From contig QHVI01000056.1 in assembly GCA_003223515.1 (NCBI GenBank), forward strand, positions 1 to 58,741: a DNA stretch of 58,741 nt. Direction: 5' to 3'. Source of the stretch: Candidatus Angelobacter sp. Gp1-AA117. GTDB taxonomy: Bacteria > Acidobacteriota > Terriglobia > Terriglobales > Acidobacteriaceae. Made by a program: the position numbers and the translations under genes. The first letter of the stretch is position 1; every line of letters starts with the position of its first letter. Shown one piece after another: positions 51,257-58,650 of this stretch. The notes beneath the pieces were generated by a model. That model saw only the letters and a program-made list of their open reading frames with translations, made no database searches and was not told where the DNA came from.

Positions 51257-52254
51257 ATGCCGCGAAAGAACAGGCTGGAATGCCGTGTCACATGGCAGCA
51301 GGTGGCGGCATTCCGGCTGCATCGCCATTCTCTGCTTCAACGGAACAATCCTGATTTAGTCACCATCTGCCGGAACGTCTGTGGTATTCAGGCGCAACTG
51401 ATGGCCTCCGCCGAGATTGCCTGTGGTGTGCGCAGTGCGAAATCTCATGTTCAGGATCTCCATTCTGCATTATGGAAGCAGCGCACCCTAGTGAAGACCA
51501 CCGCCATGCGGCAGACGCTGCATCTGCTGCCCACAGACGATTTCTATATCTATAAAGCCGCAATCCAGCGCAGCCGCATGGCCGCACTGATGCGCGTGAT
51601 GGCCAGAATCGAAGTCAACCGGCGGCAGATAGACGTGATGAACCAGGCGGTCATGGATGCGCTCAGCGCGGGGCCTCTGACTAAGAATGAATTGATCGAA
51701 CGCATCAGGCACACCATTACTGGAGGACTGAAGACCTGGATGGAGCTTTCCTGGAGCGTGTTTCGGCCGGCGGTGGTTGAAGGGCTGATCTGTTACGGGC
51801 CTGACCGCGGACGGGAGGGAACATTCGTGCGGGTCGATCAGTGGTTGCCGAAGCAGAAGCAGATCGACGAAAAGGAGGCCCAGCAGAAATTATTCCGTTG
51901 CTGCCTGAAGATCTGAGAACATTGCAGAAAAGCCAGCTCGATGCTCCTGTGGTCCGCCTGCTCCCGCATTTCGATCCTTACATGCTGGCCCATGCCGATA
52001 AAGCCCACCTGGTGGAGGCGCGCTATTACAAACGCGTCTACCGCAACCAGGGATGGCTTTCTCCGGTGATACTGTTGAATGGAAGAGTTGCAGGAGTGTG
52101 GGCCTATACGCGGCGAGGAAAGGCACTGGCGCTGAACGTGGAACCTTTTGAAAAGCTGCCCAGGAAGGTGCGTTCCATGCTGGAGCAGGAAGCGGAGATC
52201 ATTGCGCGGTTTATGGGACTGAGCGTGTCTGAGATCCACTACAAAACTGCTTGA
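51257..52254 (+). pseudogene. Disrupted winged-helix DNA-binding domain gene (HTH_42-like)
   Basis: Two fragments of one family lie in different frames. 51257-51916 encodes the N-terminal part (RVTWQQVAAFRLHRHSLL..., CGIQAQLMASAEIACGVRS, RQTLHLLPTDDFYIY) and stops after KLFRCCLKI. The second frame, ending at 52254, carries the C-terminal part (LPEDLRTLQKSQLDAPVVRLLPHFDPYMLAHADK...LNGRVAGVWAYTRRGK). Expected middle sequence (about 50 residues around a YGPAT..DF.WW motif) is missing at about 51870-51915, so the gene has an internal deletion with frameshift. Some intact relatives act in DNA interstrand-crosslink repair. Confidence 0.72.
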
Positions 52255-52359
52255 GGTTGTGAGACGTGCTTCGTACGTCGCTACAGCTAGCACTTTCACT
52301 ATTGGCTGTAACTTTGCGGAATTTTATAAAATGGATATTTTCGAGGAGAAGGGTCACTG

Positions 52360-52950
52360 ATGAAATCCATTGGGAAGATCAGCCTATTGCTTGTTGGACT
52401 TATATTCGCAGGATGCAGCAGTAAACCAACGGAAAATCCTGGCTCCGGCGTCACCGTGGGGCCGAACAGCGCTGCAACACCGGCCGTTAACGCAAGCACT
52501 GAAGACAATTCCTTCAATGCCTGCTCGCTGTTGAGCGCGGCGGACGCGGAGCAGATCATGGGCGCTCCCATGCATTTATCGGCGATCAAGACGCAGCCCA
52601 CCACCTGCCGCTACGATGAGGTCACACCCAAACCAAACGCGCTTGGCCCGGCAATCCTGTCGCTGACCGTGGTGCAAAGCAAATCGGCTGAAGACGAAAA
52701 CAGGGCTTGGGCAAGCATCAAAGAAACACGGCACCTGCAGGCGGGAGAGAAGAACGTACAGCCCATCAGCGGAATCGGTGAAGAGGCTTATTTCACCGGC
52801 AACACGCAGAAAGGCAAAGTGGGAATAGCCGCCGTGGTGGCGCGCAAAAGGAAATTACACTTCGCGCTCGATTCGCAGGTGCTGGAGTACAGGGCGTCGC
52901 CGGACGTGATGAAGAGTATTGCGAAGAGGATTGCGGATGGACTCAAATGA
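52360..52950 (+). CDS. Lipoprotein, DUF3558-like
   Basis: A 196-residue lipoprotein: MKSIGKISLLLVGLIFAGC gives lipidated Cys19, followed by a Ser/Pro/Asn-rich linker. The folded part begins NACSLLSAADAEQIMGAPMHL, the 'CSLLT..D...ilG.p' pattern of DUF3558-type or small secreted Cys proteins, with a second Cys in TTCRYDE. Function unknown. Its 3' end overlaps the convergent GNAT gene and the GATCGGG repeat. Confidence 0.8.
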   Translation: MKSIGKISLLLVGLIFAGCSSKPTENPGSGVTVGPNSAATPAVNASTEDNSFNACSLLSAADAEQIMGAPMHLSAIKTQPTTCRYDEVTPKPNALGPAILSLTVVQSKSAEDENRAWASIKETRHLQAGEKNVQPISGIGEEAYFTGNTQKGKVGIAAVVARKRKLHFALDSQVLEYRASPDVMKSIAKRIADGLK

Positions 52951-53455
52951 TCGGGAGATCGGGGGATCTGATGATCGGGTCATCGGGAATTCCATTGCTG
53001 GTGGCCATCTGGAAGTACATGGCATCCTCGCCAGTCTTTACAAAGCCCAGCCGTTCGTAGAGATGAATGGCTGGGTTGGTGCGCAGAACCTGCAGGCGAA
53101 CAATTTTCCCCGCTTGAGTTGATTTCTCTACCAGATCGCCCACAAGTTTTGCACCGATCCCATGGTTCCGAAGTTCCGGCAGTAGGGCTATCTCAATGAG
53201 GTGCGAGCTTTCCGGTTCAGTCATCACCATGATTCGGCCCGCCGGCTGACCGTCGAGAAGAATGATCTGGTGATCGGCGTTTGGGTAAGCCTGATCGTAC
53301 CAGCGTTTTTGCGCGTTGAACTGCATGCGCAGAAAGACTTCCTGCTGTGTAGTGTCCCAGCCAAACGGAGCAATCTCGTGCAGGCGCGTGCTGGCGTAGA
53401 GTTTAAAGATGAAATCCTGATCGTCTGGAGAGTAAGGACGAAGCTCTATTTTCAT
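52943..53455 (-). CDS. GNAT-family acetyltransferase
   Basis: A 170-residue acetyl-CoA-dependent transferase. Motif A is IEIALLPELRNHGIGAKLVGDLVEKSTQAGKIVRLQVLRTNPAIHLYERLGFV, with the acetyl-CoA loop RNHGIG and the terminal LYERLGF. The last residues (DDPIIRSPDLPII) are encoded by the GATCGGG repeat, so the C-terminus has likely been extended by repeat growth. The target is unknown. Confidence 0.88.
   Translation of the reverse strand: MKIELRPYSPDDQDFIFKLYASTRLHEIAPFGWDTTQQEVFLRMQFNAQKRWYDQAYPNADHQIILLDGQPAGRIMVMTEPESSHLIEIALLPELRNHGIGAKLVGDLVEKSTQAGKIVRLQVLRTNPAIHLYERLGFVKTGEDAMYFQMATSNGIPDDPIIRSPDLPII
52948..52992. repeat. GATCGGG octamer repeat across two gene ends
   Basis: GATCGGGA, GATCGGGG, GATC-TGAT, GATCGGGT and CATCGGGA in a row. 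The array overlaps the 3' ends of two convergent genes and encodes part of the GNAT tail. Confidence 0.7.
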
Positions 53456-53552
53456 GGGTTGGCTCTGATTGTAAGCGATAGGCGGATTACGCCAAGACCA
53501 GGGCCGCAGCCAGGGTCCTGATAGAATAATATTCAGACCACATCAACGGCGC

Positions 53553-53642
53553 GGAGAGGTGCGTGAGTGGTTGAAACGAGCCGCCTCGAAAGCGGCCATA
53601 CCTGAAAGGGTATCGGGGGTTCAAATCCCTCCCTCTCCGCCA
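53553..53642 (+). tRNA. tRNA-Ser (anticodon CGA)
   Basis: Acceptor GGAGAGG (53553-53559) pairs with CCTCTCC (53632-53638), then G73 and an encoded CCA. The anticodon stem GCCGC/GCGGC encloses CTCGAAA, giving anticodon CGA (53587-53589) that reads UCG. A long variable arm (ATACCTGAAAGGGTAT) and the T loop GGTTCAAATCC confirm a class II Ser tRNA. The 90-nt length is normal. Confidence 0.97.
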
Positions 53643-53811
53643 GATGATTTCTCCATTTGATTCATTGGGTTGCCTCCATACCCTCCCATCGTTTTGATCA
53701 CGATTCACAGCCTAAGCCGGTCATTTTTGATGCTTAGGTTCCAGGTCGAAAATTCGTGCCGACGGTCGTTTCTGGATAGATTCTGAGGGGCTGATATCAT
53801 AGTGAAGCGTG

Positions 53812-53843
53812 AAAAAGGACCGGCATTCCATCACCGGCCCTTT
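53812..53843 (-). terminator. Rho-independent terminator after the haloperoxidase gene
   Basis: On the minus strand AAAGG/GCCGG pairs with CCGG/TCCTTT around a 10-nt loop with one mismatch, then TTTTTC. It lies 24 bp beyond the stop at 53867. Confidence 0.8.
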
Positions 53844-53866
53844 GTTGTTGAACAGAATTGTTTTGG

Positions 53867-55678
53867 TTACTGATTTCCGCCGATCACAACCGTGGTTCCG
53901 TCGAACTTCGTGAGCGTCCATCCGCTGAAGGCTTCCGGATATGTAGCGGCGTGGTCCTGCAACACACTGATGGCGACGTTTTCACCTATCGTCATGCCCA
54001 GCATATTGCCGCCCACCCGGCTGTGAATTCCAGACCAATTGCGGCCTTCGGCGACATTGGCAGCCAGTTTGTTCAGTTCACCAAGGACAGTAAGATTTGT
54101 ATCCGTGGTGTTGACCAGCGACAGACCGTCTGTGGACGGCTGTACCGGCTGCACTGGCCAGGGTTTGGGATCGCTGGGTGTACCTACAGCGAACACAGCT
54201 TTGAGCATGGTCACGCATGCGCCGGCGCTGAACGCGTGGCCTGAAGGCGTATCCGGGTGAGAAGGCGATCCGCCGTTCAACTCCTGAGGATGCAGGAAGC
54301 TACCGGTGACGCCCATGCCGCGTTTTACGTTGAGTTGCCGGTTGCGCTCAAAGATCAGCGGCAGCACCGCAGAGTTGAGCAGATCAGAATGGATGTTGGG
54401 GTTGAGGGAGAAGCGATTGGTTAGCACGCCATCGACAAGATTGCCGAACTGCTCCGGCCTGATTTTGCGATGGACATACCACTTTCCATAAAACGCATGG
54501 GCTTCTGCTTTATGCACGTTGCCAAGCAGTCCTTCCATCCAGGCGGTGCTGAAGGTGCTGAAGCCGTTGATTCTGGGATCACTGGTATAGGGACTTGCAG
54601 CGTCCAGTCCTACCCCTAAGCCTGACAGGATGATGGCAGCGCGGAAATAAAGCGAGTAGATAGTGTCTGATGCTGCGAGGTTGCCCAAATCGCGACCGTT
54701 GCGCACAAAGCGCGGCACAGGATCAAAGACGTTGGGCGATACAGCGGGATTTCCTCTCTCAACGATGAGGTACTCATTGAGGTTGGTCATGTAATCCACG
54801 CCTGTACCTGGACCGGTGAGCACCTGCCCCGTATTCGGATCGGCAACCTGTGCCCGAGTGCGGATTTTCGGAACAAAGGTTACGCCATCGAGCTGATGCG
54901 TTTGATAGAGGACTTGCGAAAGATAAGGACCATCGGCAGCGCCAACGAATGGATAACGGAAGAGATTCTGTGCCGTGACAGGTTTTATGCCGCTAAAGCC
55001 GGACATCCTGTTCATGTCGTCCACTGCCTGCCCGATCAATGGGTTCGATGCATAATCACTGAAAGGTACATCGCGCAGGTATTCCCAGTAGAGTTCCGCC
55101 TGTTCTGCTGCTCCGCCCGCGCTGTTAATCGAACCCGGAATGAAATTTGTCTTCATGACGGGAGAGTCAGAGCCTTCAATCTGAAACACCAGCGGGCTCA
55201 AAGGGCCAGCCAGTTTTCCCGGCCCGCCTGCGGGGACCGCATGAAAAGCGTCCTGGCTACCAGCTTCAAGTGCCGCCAGGAGCTTGCGGTAATCGTTGGG
55301 GTTTACCAGGCCATTCGCATCCAGCGGAAAGGTCTTGCTGAAATTACCTTCGAAATGCGAACCCACGTACGTTTCCTCGTCTCCATTAGTGGGATGAGGA
55401 AAATCATGGATCACAGCCTGCCTTTGCGCCTTGGCTGCATCCTTGCGGATCTGTTCAAGCTGGTTTCCTCTCTGAACTGGTCCGGCTTCTGCAGGACCGA
55501 TTTCGGCGGCTTCGGCTGTTTGCACCAGAGCGCCAGGAACGATGGCGCCTGCAGTGAGCGCTACAGCGCCGAAACCTGCGGTCTTCAGGAATCCACGTCT
55601 GCTCGCCGGGAGAACTTCTTTGGTTGCCGGATTACCGTTTATCTCAGAAGAGTTTGCGGTAAATGTCTTATCCTTCAT
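53867..55678 (-). CDS. Tat-exported vanadium-haloperoxidase-like PAP2 protein
   Basis: Start MKDKTFTANS... chosen because GGAGG lies eight bases before it. The 603-residue protein opens with a twin-Arg signal (SRRGFLKTAGFGAVALTAGAIVPG), so it is exported folded with its cofactor. Vanadate/phosphate-site motifs: KWYVHRKIRPE (about residue 399), PDTPSGHA (about 478) and SGIHSRVGGN with the metal-binding His (about 552). These match bacterial vanadium-dependent haloperoxidases of the acid-phosphatase superfamily. Whether it oxidises halide or hydrolyses phosphate is open. Monocistronic with its own terminator. Confidence 0.88.
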   Translation of the reverse strand: MKDKTFTANSSEINGNPATKEVLPASRRGFLKTAGFGAVALTAGAIVPGALVQTAEAAEIGPAEAGPVQRGNQLEQIRKDAAKAQRQAVIHDFPHPTNGDEETYVGSHFEGNFSKTFPLDANGLVNPNDYRKLLAALEAGSQDAFHAVPAGGPGKLAGPLSPLVFQIEGSDSPVMKTNFIPGSINSAGGAAEQAELYWEYLRDVPFSDYASNPLIGQAVDDMNRMSGFSGIKPVTAQNLFRYPFVGAADGPYLSQVLYQTHQLDGVTFVPKIRTRAQVADPNTGQVLTGPGTGVDYMTNLNEYLIVERGNPAVSPNVFDPVPRFVRNGRDLGNLAASDTIYSLYFRAAIILSGLGVGLDAASPYTSDPRINGFSTFSTAWMEGLLGNVHKAEAHAFYGKWYVHRKIRPEQFGNLVDGVLTNRFSLNPNIHSDLLNSAVLPLIFERNRQLNVKRGMGVTGSFLHPQELNGGSPSHPDTPSGHAFSAGACVTMLKAVFAVGTPSDPKPWPVQPVQPSTDGLSLVNTTDTNLTVLGELNKLAANVAEGRNWSGIHSRVGGNMLGMTIGENVAISVLQDHAATYPEAFSGWTLTKFDGTTVVIGGNQ

Positions 55679-56224
55679 CAGGACTGCCTCCATACTGTTG
55701 TTGGTGAGTGAAGGTTTGGAACCAGGCTGGCTCATCATCCCCAGACAAGGCGCTTACGAAGCCAAAAAGTGCTGTTGGCTCCGCGATGAGGTAAAAGTCT
55801 CTGAAACGCTTCGCGTTACGAAACCATTCCAATCACATGTCGTAAGACAACACTTCACCTTGGGCGCATACAATCGTTGCTGCGCAACACCGGGACAGTT
55901 TTTCAATGTGGGACGCTAATGAGAAACGGTGAGAAGAATCAAATGGCAGATGTTACAGGCTTACACTCATCAGCGTCTGCTTGCTAACTATTTCGTAGTA
56001 GCTGGATTAAAACAGTAGTTGGAGAGAAATGCTACCGCTTTTAACTGGCGATTTATTAATTTTCTATTAAATTAGTCAGAGGAGTAATCCAGAAATGACG
56101 AAAGATAAGCATTCATTCAACATGAAACACAAGACGCGACAGCGATGATCCAAGAGTGCTGCCCTGTCACTTTCAATTTGAGAGCATTCAGCGCAGCCAT
56201 AAAATGATGTTATCGCGATCGGCA
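55679..56224. other. 546-bp intergenic region, no clear gene
   Basis: It is AT-rich around 56040-56075. A 17-codon frame from 56095 (MTKDKHSFNMKHK...) has GGAG upstream but no other support. The upstream promoter of the haloperoxidase is expected in the left part. No known RNA is recognised. Confidence 0.4.
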
Positions 56225-57352
56225 TCAGCCGGCTTTTTGTGTCTCCCATGACATGAAGGGTGAAGCTGCGACCGCTGCGGCTACATCAAGAGGTTCCTGA
56301 TTTTCTTTGAGGCTTCGGTAATATTTGATGTATTCAGAAAATGCTGGAAACAGACCTTCGCGCTTTTCCAGCGGCTGGGTAGAACCTTCGGGTGCGGTAA
56401 TGAAAGCGCAGAATTTCTCCAGCGTCCGGGCTTGCGGATTGAACTGATCGAGCCACAGGAACTGTCCCTGCTCGTTGATCTCAAGAAACCACCATTGGCC
56501 ATCATGATCCACGGCGAAGTCAACCGAGCCAAAGCAGATGTTTGCCCTGCGGGCAAATTCCAGTATTCCTTTCTCAACATCGGGCGGAGTTGGAACGATC
56601 TCCAACTGGATATTGCCCAAACCCGCATCCTGCCTCCAATCCAGCGCCTTCTTGGCATTGAGCAGGGCAAATGAATAGATGCGGCTGCCCATGAGCACCA
56701 TGCGAATGTCGAACTGCTTGTCTACCATCTGCTGATAAATGGCGGGCGCATAGGTAAGGACCTCGTCCGTTGGCAGGCGCTCTGGCGTTAATTCGAATGT
56801 CTCCGTCACAGATACGCCACCTTCGTTCTCGCGCTGCCAGACGTGCGGAGTGAAACCTTTGCCTATCGTCCTGTCCGGACTGCCGGCCATGAATCCGCGA
56901 ATACGGCTGGGCGAATTGGACATCAGAGTGCCCGGGATACGCAAACCGCAGGCCTGCGCCAGTTGCAGTTGCACTGCCTTGTTGTGAATGAAACGCGCCC
57001 CTGAAAACCTGTTGATGCACCAGACGGGGAGGGTTTCCAGCGTGTAGGCAATGGAATGATAGAAGGAGCGATACTCCACCTCGGCAAATTTTTTATCAGC
57101 TTCTACTACGCTGGGATGATGCGTGGGATGGCCCGGCCGGCGAATCCAGATTGCATCGCCCGGTTCTACGGTGAACGATCCCAGTTCCACCTTCATCTGT
57201 TTCGTCTGTGTATCCCAGAGAAGAGAAGACTGCTGCTGCTCAGCCCACGAAAGTCCGTCCCAGCAAGCCACCTCAAATCCAGCTTGCTCCAATGCCCATT
57301 TGACCGGCCACGTATGGTTTTCTTTTGGATGCGCAAAAATGACCACCTTCAT
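56225..57352 (-). CDS. ATP-grasp peptide ligase, graspetide-type (MdnC/MvdD-like)
   Basis: Start MKVVIFAHPKENH supported by AGGAGG five bases upstream. The 375-residue protein has an N-terminal pre-ATP-grasp domain (1-115) with WIRRPGHPTHH, INRFSGARFIHNKAVQLQLAQACGLRIPGTLMSNSP, and an ATP-grasp core with the phosphate and Mg sites in GSVDFAVDHDGQWWFLEINEQGQFLWLDQ. The E-I-N-E-QGQFLW motif is that of the ligases that form ester or amide rings in microviridin-type graspetides. It is the last gene of a small operon whose first two genes encode related leader peptides. An extended N-terminus (MVRQEDT) is also possible but lacks a binding site. Confidence 0.85.
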   Translation of the reverse strand: MKVVIFAHPKENHTWPVKWALEQAGFEVACWDGLSWAEQQQSSLLWDTQTKQMKVELGSFTVEPGDAIWIRRPGHPTHHPSVVEADKKFAEVEYRSFYHSIAYTLETLPVWCINRFSGARFIHNKAVQLQLAQACGLRIPGTLMSNSPSRIRGFMAGSPDRTIGKGFTPHVWQRENEGGVSVTETFELTPERLPTDEVLTYAPAIYQQMVDKQFDIRMVLMGSRIYSFALLNAKKALDWRQDAGLGNIQLEIVPTPPDVEKGILEFARRANICFGSVDFAVDHDGQWWFLEINEQGQFLWLDQFNPQARTLEKFCAFITAPEGSTQPLEKREGLFPAFSEYIKYYRSLKENQEPLDVAAAVAASPFMSWETQKAG

Positions 57353-57407
57353 TGTGTCCTCCTGGCGAACCATGCCCGCTCAGCGGTTCAGTGACGTGCA
57401 GCGATTG

Positions 57408-57436
57408 CAGGGACCGCCGGACAGACGGCGGCCCTG
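57408..57436 (-). promoter_or_regulatory. Hairpin between precursor gene and ligase gene
   Basis: CAGGGCCGCCG pairs with CGGCGGTCCCTG (minus-strand reading; one bulged base) around a 6-nt loop, 10 bp after the precursor stop. It lacks a long T-run, so it may act as a processing or stability element that keeps precursor mRNA more abundant than ligase mRNA. Confidence 0.55.
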
Positions 57437-57446
57437 CCAGTGTTCA

Positions 57447-57605
57447 TTAGTCATCATCACCGTCGGAGGCGAGGGTGCAGAAGGTGGTGGTCACGTCATT
57501 GTGCGGATTTGTGAAAAATCCACCGGTAATAGCCTCAAGCTCCTGCTGCGTCAAATCGCGAGCGAGTTGACGGCAGAGCACTCGATTGTCCTGTTTCTTC
57601 GGCAT
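57447..57605 (-). CDS. Graspetide-like precursor peptide 1, 52 aa
   Basis: Strong binding site AAGGAG, six bases before ATG. The 52 residues split into a leader (MPKKQDNRVLCRQLARDL..., with LTQQELEAITGG) and a core after Gly-Gly, beginning FFTNPHNDVTTTFC and ending in SDGDDD. Core Thr residues (VTTTF.T) and terminal Asp residues are the ring partners expected of graspetides, where Thr/Ser/Lys side chains join Asp/Glu. It lies 94 bp upstream of the ATP-grasp gene. The GG suggests leader removal by a C39-type protease encoded elsewhere. Confidence 0.82.
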   Translation of the reverse strand: MPKKQDNRVLCRQLARDLTQQELEAITGGFFTNPHNDVTTTFCTLASDGDDD

Positions 57606-57677
57606 AAGTTCTCCTTTTGAATTGTTCAGTTCGTATTGTGGTTGAGTGGGTGTTGCACTTTACGATCGATCCATTCA

Positions 57678-57827
57678 TTAAGCAGGATCGCAGCCAAAAT
57701 CGACAATGGGACCGTTCTTGTGCAGCGAGGTACCAAAACATCCGGTGCCTTGCGCACCTCCAACCTTGCTCACTTCTTCAGGTGTCAACTCGCGGGCACC
57801 TGCACGGCTCAGTACTCGATTGTGCAT
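57678..57827 (-). CDS. Graspetide-like precursor peptide 2, 49 aa
   Basis: AGGAG five bases before ATG. Leader MHNRVLSRAGARELTPEEV...VGG is clearly related to precursor 1 (both NRVL.R...AR.LT..E...GG). The core begins AQGTGCFGTSLHKNG and ends GCDPA: it has two Cys, one Lys, three Asp/acidic-type positions and few Thr. It may be processed by the same ligase at different residues, or be a second kind of peptide sharing the leader. Too short for standard gene finders. Confidence 0.78.
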   Translation of the reverse strand: MHNRVLSRAGARELTPEEVSKVGGAQGTGCFGTSLHKNGPIVDFGCDPA

Positions 57828-58101
57828 GTTGCTCCTGGTTTGTTTTAACTTATGAATGAAGGAAGATCAGGATTGCTTTGTAACCATCCTGAGTTGCTGG
57901 TGAAAGATATAAGGCTGTTACAGCGCCGGTGATGGGTTGCCGATTCCTTCGCCGTATCGCTGAACGACGTACGGTGCAGCTTGCAGAAGAAACCGATACA
58001 GCCAATAGAAGTCCAGCTTAAAAAAAATTGTTCTCTGGTTCAATACTCTGACAGCAATTTCTCTGAATTTCTTTAGTACATCGTCCCCAACGCTGCTGAT
58101 C
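57828..58101. other. Promoter region of the peptide operon and gene remnant
   Basis: This 274-bp gap should hold the promoter of the two-precursor operon; no -10/-35 pair is convincing. A minus-strand frame through 57918-58100 (reading FFKLDFYWLYRFLLQAAPYVVQRYG) has no start of its own and may be a decayed gene end. Confidence 0.4.
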
Positions 58102-58530
58102 TTACATCTCTTCACTAAGTATCTTGTGGCGGTCCACAAAGTCATACGAGGCCAGAGCATTCAAACCAGCCACCGATCTGCGGACCGCAAGCTGCAGGTC
58201 AGACTGCGGGCTGTCACAGGGCGGCCCCTGGCTCGCGCCTTGCCCATTCTTCTCCACGCGCATGGTCACATAGCTTTTGCGAGTGAGGCCATAAAGAAGC
58301 TCGTAGTAGGCGTCGCCGGGCTTAAGGTCGGCGAGGGAGTAGCAACCCAGCCCGCCAATCAGCAGAACGGCAGGAAAGTGTCCCTGAGTTTTCGGCTTGG
58401 TTACGATAACTCGGTAAGAGGCTCCGTCGATGGTTACGGAGCGATACAGCACCTCTGCGCCAGGGGCGGGTTCTTCGGCGAACAGCGTGGAACAAAATAG
58501 CGATACCAGGATCAACAGCAGCGGCTTCAT
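58102..58530 (-). pseudogene. Truncated alpha/beta hydrolase, N-terminal fragment
   Basis: 142 residues with a signal peptide (MKPLLLILVSLFCSTLFAEE) and the N-terminal half of an alpha/beta-hydrolase fold: YRVIVTKPKTQGHFPAVLLIGGLGCYSLADLKPGDAYYELLYGLTRKSYVTMRVEKNGQGASQGPPCDSPQ. Relatives continue past the conserved 'YDFVD' to the nucleophile elbow, but this reading stops right after SYDFVDRHKILSEEM, before any GxSxG. It is therefore a broken gene, unless the stop is a sequencing error. Confidence 0.68.
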
Positions 58531-58604
58531 CAGTTAAGGGTAACAAACGAAGTACGCCGGTAGAGTAGGAGAGAGGGCAACACAGTAGTGCGACCCACTC
58601 TCCC

Positions 58605-58650
58605 CTCGTCGAACCCGACGTGCAGATTTCCCGCATCGGGCTCTCCTGAA
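58605..58650 (-). other. Possible group II intron RNA remnant
   Basis: On the minus strand GAGCCCGATGCGGGAAATC and TGCACGTCGGGTTCGACGAG fold as a double hairpin (58612-58618 with 58636-58642, inner TGCGG/CTGCA). This wording is typical of conserved RNA segments of bacterial group II introns near their reverse-transcriptase gene. No such gene is in the window, so only an edge or remnant can be claimed. Confidence 0.4.

Noticed and set aside
53487-53708. A 73-codon minus-strand open frame
   Set aside because: It runs across the tRNA-Ser gene; this type of false frame (RGRDLNPRYPFR) is common over Ser tRNAs.
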